A stretch of 64,000 nt of DNA from Protaetiibacter sp. SSC-01 (GTDB lineage: Bacteria; Actinomycetota; Actinomycetes; Actinomycetales; Microbacteriaceae): assembly GCF_014483895.1 (NCBI RefSeq), contig NZ_CP059987.1, positions 2,852,001 to 2,916,000 of the forward strand. The letters run 5' to 3'. Under the pieces are notes generated by a model that was given only the letters and a program-made list of their open reading frames with translations, did not search any database and was not told the origin of the DNA. Of the stretch, positions 1 to 40,187 are shown in pieces. Made by a program: the position numbers and the translations under genes. How positions within the stretch are numbered: position 1 is the stretch's first letter; every line of letters begins with the position of its first letter.

Positions 1-2
1 GG

Positions 3-680
3 CTCGAGATGGGCATCGGCGCGGGCTGGTACGAGCACGAGTGGCGCGCCTACGGCTACGGGTTCCCGGATGCGCCTGCCCGGCTCCGCGCGCTCCGCGA
101 GGGCGTCGAGGTCATGCACCAGGCGTGGACGACGGGCACGGCGACCCTCGACGGCGAGTTCTGGCAGGTCGACGGCGCGATCGTCGAGCCGCGCCCGCTG
201 CAGGAGGGCGGCATCCCGTTCTGGGTCGCCGGCGGTGGCGAGAAGGTGACGCTCAAGATAGCGGCCCAGTACGCGAAGTACACGAACTTCAACGGCGGCG
301 CCGAGGAGTTCGCGCGCAAGAGCGAGATCCTCCGCGGGCACTGCGAGAAGCTCGGCACCGACTTCGACGCGATCACGCGCTCGAGCAACTTCAACACGAT
401 CATCGCCGAGACGCCCGTCGAGGTTCAGCGCAAGGTCGACGCCTACGAGGCCCGCCTCGCGACGCACATCGGCGACGCGAAGGCCGCCGAGATCGTGTCG
501 CAGTACCGCGGCGTCGACTCGAAGGAGGGCATCGCGGGCACGCCCGACGAGGTCATCGAGGTGCTGCGCGAGCGTCAGGAGCTGGGCCTCGGCTACAGCA
601 TCCACTACTTCCCCGACTCGGCGTACGACCGCTCCGGCGTCGAGCTCTTCGAGAAGACGGTGATCCCGGCGCTCTCGTAA
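3..680 (+). CDS. LLM class F420-dependent oxidoreductase, 5'-truncated by window edge
   Basis: This is the C-terminal part of a luciferase-like monooxygenase (TIM barrel) of the type that uses coenzyme F420 in actinobacteria. The frame is open through the left edge of the window, so the true start lies outside; the first Met visible at position 9 is internal to the conserved segment GIGAGWYEHEWRAYGYGFP, which normally follows about 100 residues of barrel. The segment IPFWVAGGGEKVTLKIAAQ is the usual F420/flavin-family signature before the last barrel strands. The C-terminal part IAGTPDEVIEVLRERQELGL is also typical of the family. The substrate cannot be told from sequence. It ends at a TAA followed by a large hairpin. 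Family assignment is firm, exact function unknown. Confidence 0.85.
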   Translation, partial: LEMGIGAGWYEHEWRAYGYGFPDAPARLRALREGVEVMHQAWTTGTATLDGEFWQVDGAIVEPRPLQEGGIPFWVAGGGEKVTLKIAAQYAKYTNFNGGAEEFARKSEILRGHCEKLGTDFDAITRSSNFNTIIAETPVEVQRKVDAYEARLATHIGDAKAAEIVSQYRGVDSKEGIAGTPDEVIEVLRERQELGLGYSIHYFPDSAYDRSGVELFEKTVIPALS

Positions 681-691
681 CTCGGGGTTCA

Positions 692-765
692 TGGCGCGGC
701 TGGAGCCACGACCGGGCGGCGGGAGAAACAACTCCCGCCGTGAGGTCGTAGCTCCAGCCGCGCCA
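692..765. repeat. Long three-part inverted repeat (74 nt hairpin)
   Basis: Positions 692-706 pair perfectly with 751-765 (15 bp), 708-713 with 744-749 (6 bp) and 717-725 with 732-740 (9 bp), around a small AAACAA loop at 726-731. It lies between the stop of the oxidoreductase and the promoter of acs. It could act as a transcription terminator for the upstream gene, although no U-tract follows, or it may be a palindromic repeat element. The pairing is seen directly; the role is inference. Confidence 0.8.
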
Positions 766-814
766 CGTATGACACCGCGTTGCGGCTCGATTCGGGCGGG
801 CGCGGCCGCGGGGT

Positions 815-820
815 TACCGT
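815..820 (+). promoter_or_regulatory. -10 box TACCGT for leaderless acs
   Basis: TACCGT is followed by 7 nt and the GTG at 828. A TANNNT box 6-7 nt before the start codon is the signature of leaderless actinobacterial transcripts. A poor -35 candidate, TTCGGG, lies at 791-796 with 18 nt spacing. Confidence 0.5.
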
Positions 821-827
821 CGAGGCC

Positions 828-2798
828 GTGACTGACGCGCCGATTCGAGAACTGCTGGTGGAGACGCGGGCCTACGCGCCCCCGCCCGAGCTCGCGGCGA
901 CGTCGAACGTGGCCCCGGATGCGTGGGCGCGCGCCGCCGAGGACCCGGATGCCTTCTGGGTCGAGGCCGCCCGCCGCCTCACCTGGGCGACCCCGTTCAC
1001 GCGCGGCCTCGACTGGACCCCCGCCCTCGCCGACGACGGCACCCTGCAGCCGCCGCGCGCCGAGTGGTTCGCCGACGGCACCCTCAACGTCGCCGTGAAC
1101 TGCGTCGACCGTCACGTCGACGCGGGGCTCGGCGACAAGGTCGCGCTGCACTGGGAGGGCGAGCCGGGCGACACCCGCAGCCTCACCTTCGGCGAGCTGC
1201 AGCGGGAGGTCGCGAAGGCGGCGCACGCGCTCACCGAGCTCGGCATCCGCACGGGCGACCGCGTGGTCATCTACCTGCCGGTGCTGCTCGAGACGATCAT
1301 CGTGACGCTCGCGATCGCCCGCATCGGCGCCATCCACTCGCTCGTGTTCGGCGGGTTCTCGGCCGACGCCCTGCGTTTCCGCGTCGAGGACACGCGCGCG
1401 AAGCTGCTCGTGACGACCGACGGCCAGTTCCGCCGCGGCAAGGCCGTGCCCGTGAAGGGCAACGCGGACGCCGCGGTCGCGGGCCTCGACCACGTCGAGC
1501 ACGTGCTCGTCGTGCGTCGCACGGGCAGCGACATCGCCTGGACCGAGGGCCGCGACGTGTGGTGGCACGACGTCGTCGACCGCCAGCCCGACACCCACGA
1601 GGCGGAGGCGTTCCCCGCCGAGACGCCGCTCTTCATCATCTACACCTCCGGCACGACGGGGAAGCCGAAGGGCCTCGTGCACACGAGCGGCGGCTATCTC
1701 ACGCAGGCGTCGTGGACGCATTGGGCGGCGTTCGACGCGAAGCCCGACGACGTGCACTGGTGCACGGCCGACCTCGCGTGGGTCACCGCGCACACTTACG
1801 AGATCTACGGCCCGCTCAGTAACGCCACGACGCAGGTGATCTACGAGGGCACGCCCGACACCCCGCGGCCGACGCGTCACTTCGAGATCATCGAGCGCTA
1901 CGGCGTCACCGTCTACTACACGGCCCCCACGCTCGTGCGCACCCTCATGACGTGGTTCCCGGATGGCGTGCCCGCTGAGCACGACCTCTCGAGCATCCGG
2001 CTGCTGGGCTCGGTCGGCGAGGCGATCAACCCCGAGGCGTGGGTGTGGTTCCGCGACAACATCGGGGCCGGCACGGCGCCGATCGTCGACACGTGGTGGC
2101 AGTCGGAGACGGGCGCGGCGATCATGGCGCCCATCCCGGGCCTCTCGACGATCAAGCCGGGCTCGGCCACCAAGGCGCTCCCGGGTCTCTCGACGCTCGT
2201 CGTCGACGAGCAGGGCGACCCCGTGCCCCCGGGGGCGGGCGGCTACCTCGTGATCCCGCATCCCTTCCCCTCGCTCGCGCGCACCGTGTGGGGCGACCCG
2301 CAGCGCTACCTCGACTCGTATTGGCGGCGCTTCGCCGACCGGGGCTACTTCTTCTCGGGCGACGGCGCGAAAGCCGACGCCGACGGCGACGTCTGGCTGC
2401 TCGGCCGCGTCGACGACGTCATCAACGTGTCGGGCCACCGCCTCTCGACGATCGAGATCGAGTCGGCGCTCGTGGCCCATCCGCTCGTCGGCGAGGCCGG
2501 CGTGACGGGTGCTGACGATGCCGTCACGGGCGAGGCGATCGTCGCGTTCGTGATCCCCTCGCGCGAGGTGGGGCCGGATGCCGTGGCCGAGCTGCGCGCG
2601 CACGTCGCGACCGCGATCGGCCCGATCGCGAAGCCGCGCGACATCCACCTCGTGCCCGAGCTGCCGAAGACCCGCTCGGGCAAGATCATGCGCCGCCTGC
2701 TGCGCGACATCGTCGACGGCCGCCCGCTCGGCGACACCACGAGCCTGCAGAACCCGGGCGGCCCGGCGCGCATCGCGGAGCTGCTCGCGAGCCGCTGA
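828..2798 (+). CDS. acsA: Acetyl-CoA synthetase (acetate--CoA ligase, AMP-forming)
   Basis: A 656-residue member of the ANL adenylating family that activates acetate to acetyl-AMP and then acetyl-CoA in the cytoplasm. The adenylation P-loop YTSGTTGKPKG is clear, followed by the DTWWQSETG motif, the hinge-region motif FFSGDGAKADADGDVWLLGR and the C-terminal KTRSGKIMRR, whose last Lys is the catalytic residue and known acetylation target. The length matches Acs (about 650). The segment that usually reads GWVTGHSY is here AWVTAHTY, a change in a conserved stretch, so substrate preference could differ slightly (a short acyl chain other than acetate is possible). GTG 828 is chosen because a TACCGT box sits 7 nt upstream and homology starts soon after; an upstream in-frame start at 780 would precede the promoter. 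Confidence 0.85.
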   Translation: MTDAPIRELLVETRAYAPPPELAATSNVAPDAWARAAEDPDAFWVEAARRLTWATPFTRGLDWTPALADDGTLQPPRAEWFADGTLNVAVNCVDRHVDAGLGDKVALHWEGEPGDTRSLTFGELQREVAKAAHALTELGIRTGDRVVIYLPVLLETIIVTLAIARIGAIHSLVFGGFSADALRFRVEDTRAKLLVTTDGQFRRGKAVPVKGNADAAVAGLDHVEHVLVVRRTGSDIAWTEGRDVWWHDVVDRQPDTHEAEAFPAETPLFIIYTSGTTGKPKGLVHTSGGYLTQASWTHWAAFDAKPDDVHWCTADLAWVTAHTYEIYGPLSNATTQVIYEGTPDTPRPTRHFEIIERYGVTVYYTAPTLVRTLMTWFPDGVPAEHDLSSIRLLGSVGEAINPEAWVWFRDNIGAGTAPIVDTWWQSETGAAIMAPIPGLSTIKPGSATKALPGLSTLVVDEQGDPVPPGAGGYLVIPHPFPSLARTVWGDPQRYLDSYWRRFADRGYFFSGDGAKADADGDVWLLGRVDDVINVSGHRLSTIEIESALVAHPLVGEAGVTGADDAVTGEAIVAFVIPSREVGPDAVAELRAHVATAIGPIAKPRDIHLVPELPKTRSGKIMRRLLRDIVDGRPLGDTTSLQNPGGPARIAELLASR

Positions 2799-3012
2799 GC
2801 CTGCGGAGAACCCTGCGCTCGAGCGCGTAGTGGCAACCCCACAAGCGAACCGTCGTTCACGCCCTCCCGACTGGCCCTCGGCGACATCTTGACGTCGAGA
2901 TATCCCGCGCGACTGTTAGCGTCTGCCCACTCCGGCCAACGGCGGCCAAAGGCGGCTCGTCCCGCGGGCGGAGCATCCCCTCACCTCCAGTCCAGCGACG
3001 AAGGAGTGCTCA

Positions 3013-4332
3013 ATGACGAGCGCGACAGCAACCCGAATCCACCGCCACGGCGCGGGCGTCAAGACCGCCCTGACCGTGCTCGCCGTGCTCCTGCTCACGG
3101 TGTTCCTGCTCTTCATGCTGACGAGCGACAAGATCACGGCCGGCGCGAGCCAGCTCGCCGACGGCCTCTCGACCGCCCGCACGGGCACGTCGACCCTCTC
3201 GGAAGGCGCCGCCTCGCTCGCCGACGGCAACGCGCGCCTCGCCGACGGTGCTGCGAGCGCCGCCGAGGGCGCCGACAAGCTCAGCGCGGGCGCCGCGAAT
3301 GCGGCGGATGGCGCCTCACGTCTCGCCGCGGGTGCCGCGAGCGCAGCCGCGGGCGCGCAGACGGCCGCATCCGGTGCCGCCTCGCTCAGCGCGGGCTCGC
3401 TCAAGGTCTCGCAGGGCGCGAAGACGGTCGCCGACGGTGCCGCCGCTGCGGTAGCCGGTGTCGGCGACGTGCGCGCCGGCGCCGAGGCGCTGCGCGACGG
3501 CCTCACCGACCCGACGACGGGCATCGCCACCGCCTTCAGCGGCGGCTACACGCTCCTCGCGGGCGTGGCCGGCAGCGCCAACACCTACGCGGGTGTCGCC
3601 ACGGACACCAAGGAGAAGACCGACACCGTGCTGGCGATCGTGGTCGGCTGGTCCGACGGCGAGGAGATCGACCAGGCGACGATCGACGACCTGAAGGTGA
3701 AGCTCGCGACCATCAGCGGGCAGGCAAACGGGCTCAACCAGGCCTTCCTCGGCCTCGCGAACGCCGTCAACGGCACCACCTCGGCGACGTCGACCCCGAC
3801 CATCCGTCAGGCGCTCGGCAGCATCACCGCGGGTGTGAACGGCGCGATCACGAACAACTTCAACACGAAGCTGATCCCCGGCATCGACCTCTACAAGTCG
3901 AAGATCCAGCCGCTCCAGGCCGGTGCGGCGAACCTCGCCGCGGGCGCGGCCGACCTGCAGGCCGGCGCGAGCCGCCTCACCTCGGGCACGCAGAGCCTCG
4001 CGGCCGGTTCGCAGACGCTCGCCGACAGCGCGGGCACCCTCGCGACGGGCGTCGGCACGCTCGCGACCGGTGCGTCCGACCTCGCGGCCGGCACCTCGCA
4101 GCTCGCCGAGGGCGCCGAGACGGCCCGAGACGGAAGCGCTCAGCTCGCCGAGGGCGCCTCATCGCTCCAGGACGGCACCGGCCGCCTGGCCGACGGCGCG
4201 ACCGAGCTCCACGCGGGTGCCGCGAGCATGACCTTCGGCAGCCTCGCTCCGTGGGTGCTCGTGATCGGCGGTGTGCTCATCGGCCTCGGCGTCGCCTGGG
4301 CGTTCCACCGCATCCGCTCGCGCAACGCCTGA
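3013..4332 (+). CDS. Membrane-anchored heptad-repeat coiled-coil protein (YhgE-like repeat region)
   Basis: A 439-residue protein with a transmembrane segment near residues 16-37 and a second hydrophobic segment near 414-432, followed by a short Arg-rich tail. Between them lie two long runs of 7-residue repeats of the type xxLADGA or xxLAAGA (about 45-150 and 300-405), separated by a non-repetitive middle. Repeats of this type occur in the extracellular part of YhgE/Pip-type and some MmpL-linked membrane proteins and are thought to form a rod-like helical structure. The likely topology is both ends in the membrane with the rod outside. ATG 3013 is supported by AAGGAG six bases upstream. No enzymatic motif is visible. 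A strong hairpin follows the stop. The function is unknown. Confidence 0.75.
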   Translation: MTSATATRIHRHGAGVKTALTVLAVLLLTVFLLFMLTSDKITAGASQLADGLSTARTGTSTLSEGAASLADGNARLADGAASAAEGADKLSAGAANAADGASRLAAGAASAAAGAQTAASGAASLSAGSLKVSQGAKTVADGAAAAVAGVGDVRAGAEALRDGLTDPTTGIATAFSGGYTLLAGVAGSANTYAGVATDTKEKTDTVLAIVVGWSDGEEIDQATIDDLKVKLATISGQANGLNQAFLGLANAVNGTTSATSTPTIRQALGSITAGVNGAITNNFNTKLIPGIDLYKSKIQPLQAGAANLAAGAADLQAGASRLTSGTQSLAAGSQTLADSAGTLATGVGTLATGASDLAAGTSQLAEGAETARDGSAQLAEGASSLQDGTGRLADGATELHAGAASMTFGSLAPWVLVIGGVLIGLGVAWAFHRIRSRNA

Positions 4333-4347
4333 CGCGCGTCGACACAC

Positions 4348-4381
4348 ACGACGGCCCCCGGCATCTCCCGGGGGTCGTCGT
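4348..4381 (+). terminator. Terminator-like hairpin after the heptad-repeat gene
   Basis: Positions 4348-4361 pair with 4368-4381 (14 bp with one G-T pair) around a 6-nt loop, 15 bases after the stop at 4332. There is no U-tract, as is usual in high-GC actinobacteria. Confidence 0.65.
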
Positions 4382-4433
4382 CGTGACGGAGCCGGATGCC
4401 GAGCAGCCCTCGCCTCCGCCGACGCCCCTGCGG

Positions 4434-4439
4434 TAGCGT
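4434..4439 (+). promoter_or_regulatory. -10 box TAGCGT, leaderless start of the beta-propeller gene
   Basis: TAGCGT is followed by 6 nt and ATG 4446, with no Shine-Dalgarno sequence between, which fits a leaderless transcript. Confidence 0.6.
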
Positions 4440-4445
4440 TCCCGC

Positions 4446-7064
4446 ATGCCGAGGGGAGCACCGCGCCGCGCCCTCGCGCTCGTATCTGCCGGGCTCGTCG
4501 TCGCGGGCGTCGCCCTCGTGCCGACCGCCGCGAGCGCCGGCGACTGGCCGAACTCGGTCGTCGCAAGCGTCCCCCTCCCGTGGGCCCTCGACGTCGCGTT
4601 CGACCCCGCGGGAGCCACGGCGTTCGTCGTGAGAGAAGGGGCGGACGTCGTCGACGTCGTCGATGTCGCGTCGCGCACCGTGCTGCCGCCCGCCATCCCC
4701 GTCGGCGACACCGGTCTCGGCACGCAGATCGCGATGAGTCCGAACGGCGACGTCGCGCTCGTGTCGAACGTCGACGGCGGCACCGTCTCGGTCATCGACG
4801 CCCAGCTTCGCGTCGTGATCGAGACGCTCGTGGTGGGCGGGTCCCCGACCGGCATCGCGTTCTCGCCGGACGGATCGACTGCGTACGTGGGCAACGGCGG
4901 AGACGGAACCGACGGCTCGGTCTCCGTCATCGACGTCGGCTCATGGGCGACGACCACCCTCCCCGTCGGAGGGTCGCCTCAGCTCCTCGCCGTCTCGCCC
5001 GACGGCACCGAGCTCTGGGTGCCCGGCGATGCGAACGGGGGCGTCACCGTCTTCGACACGGCGAACCTCGACGCGGTCGCGTCGATCCCGATGCCGCAGG
5101 CGGCGACGGTCGTCGCGTTCGCCCCGGACGGCAGCGCCGCCTTCGTCGGGATGGGCCAGGGCGGCGACGGCGAGGTCGTCCGCGTGGACACGGCCACCCG
5201 CACGGCCACGGCATCGAGCGCCGGGATCCCGCTCGGGGGGTGGCTCTTCGCAGAACTCGTCGTCACGCCGGACGGCGAGACGGTCTTCGCCGTCACGACC
5301 GAGGCGGGTCTCGCGGTTCTCGAGGCGTCGACGCTCGCCGCCGTCACGCAGACGCTCGACGGCGACCTCCGACCGGGCGCCGCGCTCACGCCGGACGGCG
5401 GCGAGCTGTGGGTCGCCAACGAGGGCACATCGTCGGTGGAGATCTACGCCTTCGAGGGGCCGAGGATCACGACCACGACCCTTCCCGACGGCGTCGGCGG
5501 CAAGTCCTACGGTCCGGCGACGCTCTCGGCGGTCAACCCGTCGACCCTGCCGGTGTCGTTCAGCTCATCCGATCTCCCCTCGTGGCTCACGCTCGACGCC
5601 GCGAGCGGATCGCTCACCGGCACCCCGCCGCCGACGGGGGCGAGCTATTCCTTCACCGTCGTGGTGACGGATGCCGCCGGGCACTCCGGGACGGCGCCGT
5701 TCTCGGTTCTCATCCACGATCCGGCGGAGGTCCAGTCGCTCGCGATCACGCCCTCCGCGTCGCGCGTGCTGCAGGGATCGACCATCTCGCTCGCCGTGGC
5801 CGCCCGGCTCGACGGGGGCGCGACCGTGCCGCTCTCCTCGGGGGTGACGTTCTCGAGCGACGTCGCGACGGACGTCGTCGTGGGGAGCACGGTGACCTTC
5901 CGCCACGCCTCGACGCACACCGTCACGGCGCGCTGGGAGGGCTTCGCGGCCTCGGTCGCGATCGTCGTCATCCCCGTCATCGCGGGAGAGGTCCAGTGGC
6001 CCGACACGGTCGTCGGCACCCTCCGCGCGGGCGTCGGGTACAGCGATGTCGCCGTGAGCCCCGACAGCGCGACGGCCTACGCCACGGGCGACGCGCTCGA
6101 CGTCATCGACACCGCCACGGGGACCGTCCGTGCGAGCGTCGCGATCTCGGGCGCCGGCGGCGTCGACGTGGGCGCCGACGGGTCGCTCGTCGCCGTCACA
6201 TCCACCTTCTCGGGGGCCTCGTCCGCCATCGTGCTCGTCGACACGGCGACCCTCGCGACGACGTCGGTGCCCACGACCGGGAACCTCGAAGACGTCGCCT
6301 TCAGCCCCGACGGGAGCACGGTCGTCGCGGTCGGGCAGTCGGTGTGGATCGTGGACCTCGCCGCACCGGGGTCGCCGCGGGAGCTTCCGATCACGGGCGA
6401 CTCCGTCGCGATCACCCCCGACGGCGCCGCCGCCTGGATCTCGAGCTCGAGCGGCATGTACGCGATCGACCTCGCGACCGGCGCCGCGGTGCCGATCGAC
6501 GCATCCACGCCGAGCGAGATCGCGTTCACGCCCGACGGAGCGACGGCACTCGCGTGCGACACGCCGCACAGCCTCGCGTTCTTCGACGTCGCGACCCGCA
6601 CGGTGAAGCGGAGCATCCCGCTTGTGGGCCCCGCCGTCGGCTGCGTGATGTGGGTGAAGCCGGGCGGGCTCGAGGCCTACGTCATCGCGCCGCCCGCACA
6701 CGCCAACCAGGGGGGTGAGGGCGTCACGGTCGCGTTCACCGTCGACATCGCATCGGCGACGATCCTGAAGACCATCCCGAATACGGGGTTCGCGACGGGC
6801 CTCGCGCTCGCCCCCGACGGGTCGATCGGCTACATCTCGCAGCTGGGCGACGGCGGGCTCACGGTCCTCGCGTACGGCGGACCCGATCCGCTCGCGCCGG
6901 ACGGCGATCTCGCGGCGACCGGCGCGGCGCTCAGCCCGGCTGCGCCCACGGGGCTCGGCCTCGCGCTCATCGCCGCGGGCCTGCTCGTCGGCGCGCTCGC
7001 GAGACGGGTCAGAGCGCGATCGGCGACTCGCCCGTCGTCGGAGCGGGCTCTTCGAAACGCGTGA
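4446..7064 (+). CDS. Wall-anchored YVTN beta-propeller protein with Ig-like domain and LAATG sorting signal
   Basis: This 872-residue protein has a signal peptide (residues 1-31, ending TAASA). A first seven-bladed-type propeller of YVTN/40-residue repeats follows (about 32-335), with many blades carrying a conserved SPDGS or TPDGA turn. A putative-Ig/cadherin-like domain spans about 345-425 ([17 protein letters not shown] is typical). A second Big-like domain runs to about 510, and a second propeller from about 520 to 815. The C-terminus has LAATG at 822-826, a hydrophobic stretch and an Arg-rich tail, which is the pattern recognised by class E sortases (LAxTG). The protein is therefore probably exported by Sec and attached to the wall. 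No catalytic residues are seen; a binding or adhesion role is plausible. The last 56 bases overlap the convergent clpB end. Confidence 0.8.
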   Translation: MPRGAPRRALALVSAGLVVAGVALVPTAASAGDWPNSVVASVPLPWALDVAFDPAGATAFVVREGADVVDVVDVASRTVLPPAIPVGDTGLGTQIAMSPNGDVALVSNVDGGTVSVIDAQLRVVIETLVVGGSPTGIAFSPDGSTAYVGNGGDGTDGSVSVIDVGSWATTTLPVGGSPQLLAVSPDGTELWVPGDANGGVTVFDTANLDAVASIPMPQAATVVAFAPDGSAAFVGMGQGGDGEVVRVDTATRTATASSAGIPLGGWLFAELVVTPDGETVFAVTTEAGLAVLEASTLAAVTQTLDGDLRPGAALTPDGGELWVANEGTSSVEIYAFEGPRITTTTLPDGVGGKSYGPATLSAVNPSTLPVSFSSSDLPSWLTLDAASGSLTGTPPPTGASYSFTVVVTDAAGHSGTAPFSVLIHDPAEVQSLAITPSASRVLQGSTISLAVAARLDGGATVPLSSGVTFSSDVATDVVVGSTVTFRHASTHTVTARWEGFAASVAIVVIPVIAGEVQWPDTVVGTLRAGVGYSDVAVSPDSATAYATGDALDVIDTATGTVRASVAISGAGGVDVGADGSLVAVTSTFSGASSAIVLVDTATLATTSVPTTGNLEDVAFSPDGSTVVAVGQSVWIVDLAAPGSPRELPITGDSVAITPDGAAAWISSSSGMYAIDLATGAAVPIDASTPSEIAFTPDGATALACDTPHSLAFFDVATRTVKRSIPLVGPAVGCVMWVKPGGLEAYVIAPPAHANQGGEGVTVAFTVDIASATILKTIPNTGFATGLALAPDGSIGYISQLGDGGLTVLAYGGPDPLAPDGDLAATGAALSPAAPTGLGLALIAAGLLVGALARRVRARSATRPSSERALRNA

Positions 7065-9198
7065 CCGAGAGCGATCCGCTCGCGCGGTCGAGGTCGACCC
7101 GCACGGTGTCGCCGTCGCGGATCTCGCCCGACAGGAGGGCCTTCGCGAGCCGGTCGTCGATCTCGTGCTGCATGAGCCTGCGCAGCGGGCGCGCCCCGTA
7201 GATCGGGTCGTAGCCCCTCTCGGCGAGCCAGGCACGCGCATCCGGGGTCACCGCGAGCTGCAGGCGGCGCTCCTCGAGGCGGCGCTCGAGCTTGTCGACG
7301 TAGAGCGACACGATCTGGCCGAGGTCGGCCTCGGAGAGCGGCGCGAACACGACGATGTCGTCGAGGCGGTTCACGAACTCGGGCTTGAACGCCTGGCGCA
7401 CGAGCTCCTGCACGGCGTCCTGCTTCTTGTTCCAGCTCATGTCGCGGTCGATCAGGATCTGGCTGCCGAGGTTCGACGTGAGGATGAGGATCGTGTTGCG
7501 GAAGTCGACCGTGCGGCCTTGGCCGTCGGTAAGGCGCCCGTCGTCGAGCACCTGCAGCAGCACGTCGAAGACCTCGGGGTGCGCCTTCTCGACCTCGTCG
7601 AGCAGGATGACGGAATACGGACGCCGGCGAACGGCCTCCGTGAGCTGGCCGCCCTGCTCGTAGCCGATGTAGCCGGGAGGGGCGCCGACGAGCCGCGAGA
7701 CGGCGAACTTCTCGCCGTACTCCGACATGTCGATGCGCACGAGCGCCTTCTCGTCGTCGAAGAGGTAGGCGGCGAGCGCCTTCGCGAGCTCCGTCTTGCC
7801 GACGCCCGTGGGGCCGAGGAAGAGGAACGACCCGGTCGGGCGGTCGGGGTCGGAGATGCCCGCGCGCGAGCGGCGCACCGCCTCGGCGACGGCGCGCACG
7901 GCATCCCGCTGGCCGATGAGGCGCTTGCCGAGCTCGGCCTCGAGCCCGAGGAGCTTCTCGGTCTCGCCCTGGCGCAGCTTGTCGACGGGGATGCCGGTCC
8001 ACGCCGCGACGACGGATGCGATGTCCTCGTCGGTCACCTGGTCGTTGACCATGCGCGGACCCTGCTGCTCGATCGCCTCGGCCTGCAGCAGCTGCTGCTC
8101 GATCGCGGGGATCGTCTCGTAGTTGAGCTTCGACGCGTCCTGGTAGCGCTGCTCGCGCATCGCGCGGTCGAGCTCGATGCGCGCGTCGTTGAGGCGCGAC
8201 TTGAGGTCGCCGACGCTGTGCAGCGAGCTCTTCTCGGCCTGCCAGCGGGTCTGGAGGGCGTCGAGCTGCTGCTCCTTGACGGCCATGTCGGCGCGCAGCT
8301 TCTCGAGCCGCTCCTTCGACGCGGCGTCCTTCTCCTTCTTGAGCGCGAGCTCCTCGATCTTGAGCCGGTCGACGGCGCGCTTGAGCTCGTCGATCTCGAC
8401 GGGGCTCGAGTCGATCTCCATCTTGAGACGGGATGCGGCCTCGTCGATGAGGTCGATCGCCTTGTCGGGTAGCTGGCGGGCCGTGATGTAGCGGTTGGAG
8501 AGCGTCGCGGCGGCGACGAGCGCGCTGTCGGCGATCGCGACCTTGTGGTGCGCCTCGTAGCGCTCCTTGAGGCCGCGCAGGATGGCGATCGTGTCCTCGA
8601 CGGACGGCTCGCCCACGTAGACCTGCTGGAAGCGGCGCTCGAGCGCGGCATCCTTCTCGATGTACTCGCGGTACTCGTTGAGCGTCGTGGCGCCGATCAT
8701 GCGCAGCTCGCCGCGCGCGAGCATGGGCTTGAGCATGTTGGCGGCCGCGACGGAGCCCTCGCCGCCGCCCGCACCCATGAGGGTGTGGAGCTCGTCGATG
8801 AAGGTGATGACCTGGCCGTCGGACTCGTTGATCTCCTTGAGCACGGCCTTGAGCCGTTCCTCGAACTCGCCGCGGTACTTGGCGCCCGCGACGAGGGCCG
8901 CGAGGTCGAGCGAGACGAGCTGCTTGCCCTTGAGCGAGTCGGCCACATCGCCCGCGACGATGCGCTGCGCGAGGCCCTCGACGACCGCGGTTTTGCCGAC
9001 GCCGGGCTCGCCGATGAGCACGGGGTTGTTCTTGGTGCGCCGCGTGAGCACCTGGCTCACGCGACGGATCTCGGCATCGCGCCCGATGACCGGGTCGAGC
9101 TTGCCGCTCTTGGCGATCTCGGTGAGGTTGATGCCGTACTGCTCGAGAGCGCTCTTGGGCTCCTCCTGCGACGAGGGAGCGCCCTGCATGTTCGCCAT
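7009..9198 (-). CDS. clpB: ClpB-type AAA+ disaggregase lacking the N-terminal domain
   Basis: A 729-residue Hsp100 protein that, with DnaK/DnaJ/GrpE, extracts polypeptides from aggregates. NBD1 begins almost at once: Walker [10 protein letters not shown] at 63-71. A ClpB-specific middle coiled coil follows (about 270-385), then NBD2 with Walker [11 protein letters not shown] and a C-terminal small domain. The usual ~140-residue Clp_N domain of full-length ClpB (about 860 residues) is absent. ATG 9198 is preferred because GGAGG lies just upstream on this strand; the upstream in-frame start at 9264 would lie before the operator. A HAIR operator (9217-9237) overlaps the promoter, so HspR control is expected. 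The 3' end overlaps the convergent propeller gene by 56 nt. Confidence 0.93.
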   Translation of the reverse strand: MANMQGAPSSQEEPKSALEQYGINLTEIAKSGKLDPVIGRDAEIRRVSQVLTRRTKNNPVLIGEPGVGKTAVVEGLAQRIVAGDVADSLKGKQLVSLDLAALVAGAKYRGEFEERLKAVLKEINESDGQVITFIDELHTLMGAGGGEGSVAAANMLKPMLARGELRMIGATTLNEYREYIEKDAALERRFQQVYVGEPSVEDTIAILRGLKERYEAHHKVAIADSALVAAATLSNRYITARQLPDKAIDLIDEAASRLKMEIDSSPVEIDELKRAVDRLKIEELALKKEKDAASKERLEKLRADMAVKEQQLDALQTRWQAEKSSLHSVGDLKSRLNDARIELDRAMREQRYQDASKLNYETIPAIEQQLLQAEAIEQQGPRMVNDQVTDEDIASVVAAWTGIPVDKLRQGETEKLLGLEAELGKRLIGQRDAVRAVAEAVRRSRAGISDPDRPTGSFLFLGPTGVGKTELAKALAAYLFDDEKALVRIDMSEYGEKFAVSRLVGAPPGYIGYEQGGQLTEAVRRRPYSVILLDEVEKAHPEVFDVLLQVLDDGRLTDGQGRTVDFRNTILILTSNLGSQILIDRDMSWNKKQDAVQELVRQAFKPEFVNRLDDIVVFAPLSEADLGQIVSLYVDKLERRLEERRLQLAVTPDARAWLAERGYDPIYGARPLRRLMQHEIDDRLAKALLSGEIRDGDTVRVDLDRASGSLSVTRFEEPAPTTGESPIAL

Positions 9199-9216
9199 GA
9201 TCCTCCGGGTGAAAGA

Positions 9217-9241
9217 CTTGAGTTGCGTTGGCTCAAGTTTA
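9217..9241 (-). promoter_or_regulatory. HAIR operator and -10 box of clpB
   Basis: On the plus strand CTTGAGT, 7 nt, GCTCAAG (9217-9237) matches the HspR-associated inverted repeat CTTGAGT-N7-ACTCAAG with one mismatch. Reading the minus strand, a -10 box TAAACT (complement of 9236-9241) overlaps the first arm, so bound HspR would block RNA polymerase. Confidence 0.85.
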
Positions 9242-9302
9242 GCCCGACGGCGCGCAAAATGCACAGGCCTCCGACGGATGCGCGCTTCGCCCGGCGCGAA
9301 CG

Positions 9303-39608
<30,306 letters not shown>

Positions 39609-39679
39609 GGTGGTTTCGCGCGCGGATCGGGGGCACCAAGCGGGGGATCGGGAGGCACACGCGCACGCGATTGCGGCTC

Positions 39680-39685
39680 ATGCTA
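39680..39685 (-). promoter_or_regulatory. Possible -10 box (TAGCAT) of the giant gene
   Basis: TAGCAT on the minus strand lies about 71 nt before ATG 39608. No convincing -35 box is seen at 17-18 nt, so this is only a candidate. Readthrough from the dnaK-hspR operon is the alternative source of transcription. Confidence 0.3.
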
Positions 39686-39729
39686 ACCCTGACGGACTCT
39701 CAGCACTAGTCCCGATTTCCGGAGCCCGC

Positions 39730-39747
39730 CCCGGGGCCCCTCCCGGG
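39730..39747 (-). terminator. Weak terminator-like hairpin after hspR
   Basis: CCCGGG at 39730-39735 pairs with CCCGGG at 39742-39747 around a 6-nt loop, 24 bases beyond the hspR stop. The stem is short and no U-tract follows. Confidence 0.3.
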
Positions 39748-39770
39748 TGCCGCGGCGAGCTCCCCGCGCG

Positions 39771-40187
39771 TCAGCGGCCGGGGCCGAGCGGTCGCCAGAG
39801 CACGACCTGGTTCCGCTTGAGCCGCTCGCCCGCCCGGAGCGACACGACCTCGCCCTCGGTGCCCGCCGCGAAGACACGGCGACCCGTGCGCATGAGCAGC
39901 TCGTCGGCGAGCGCCGCCTCGAGCTCGCGCACGCGCGTCGTGAGCGCGGTCACCTGGTTCTCGAGCTCGAGGATGCGACGTATTCCCTCGAGGTTGAGCC
40001 CCTCCGCGGAGAGCCTCGCGATCTCGCGCAGCTGCACGACGTCGCGCATCGAGTAGCGCCGCGACTTGCCGGCCGTGCGCTGCGGGATCACGAGCCCCAT
40101 CCGGTCGTACTGGCGCAGCGTCTGCGGGTGCATGCCCGCGAGCTCCGCCGCGACCGCGATCGCGAAGAGGGGCGTCGACTCGTCCAT
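39771..40187 (-). CDS. hspR: HspR heat-shock repressor (MerR family)
   Basis: A 138-residue MerR-type regulator that represses the dnaK operon and clpB by binding HAIR sites, with DnaK as co-repressor in studied actinobacteria. The N-terminal winged helix carries the family signature HPQTLRQYDRMGLVIPQRTA (residues 19-38), with SRRYSMRDVVQL and GLNLEGIRRILELE after it. A coiled-coil dimerisation segment runs from about 67 to 92, and a basic hydrophobic tail ends LKRNQVVLWRPLG. Its ATG shares one base with the dnaJ stop (TGATG), so translation is probably coupled. It closes the dnaK-grpE-dnaJ-hspR operon, and HAIR sites are present at both dnaK and clpB promoters in this window. Confidence 0.95.
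   Translation of the reverse strand: MDESTPLFAIAVAAELAGMHPQTLRQYDRMGLVIPQRTAGKSRRYSMRDVVQLREIARLSAEGLNLEGIRRILELENQVTALTTRVRELEAALADELLMRTGRRVFAAGTEGEVVSLRAGERLKRNQVVLWRPLGPGR

Noticed and set aside
2889-2922. TTGACG ... TAGCGT as promoter of the heptad-repeat gene
   Set aside because: The spacing is 22 nt, too long for a standard promoter; no better pair was found, so no promoter is called.
5565-7241. A 558-codon minus-strand frame opposite the propeller gene
   Set aside because: Arg-rich shadow; the plus strand has signal peptide, propeller repeats and sorting signal.
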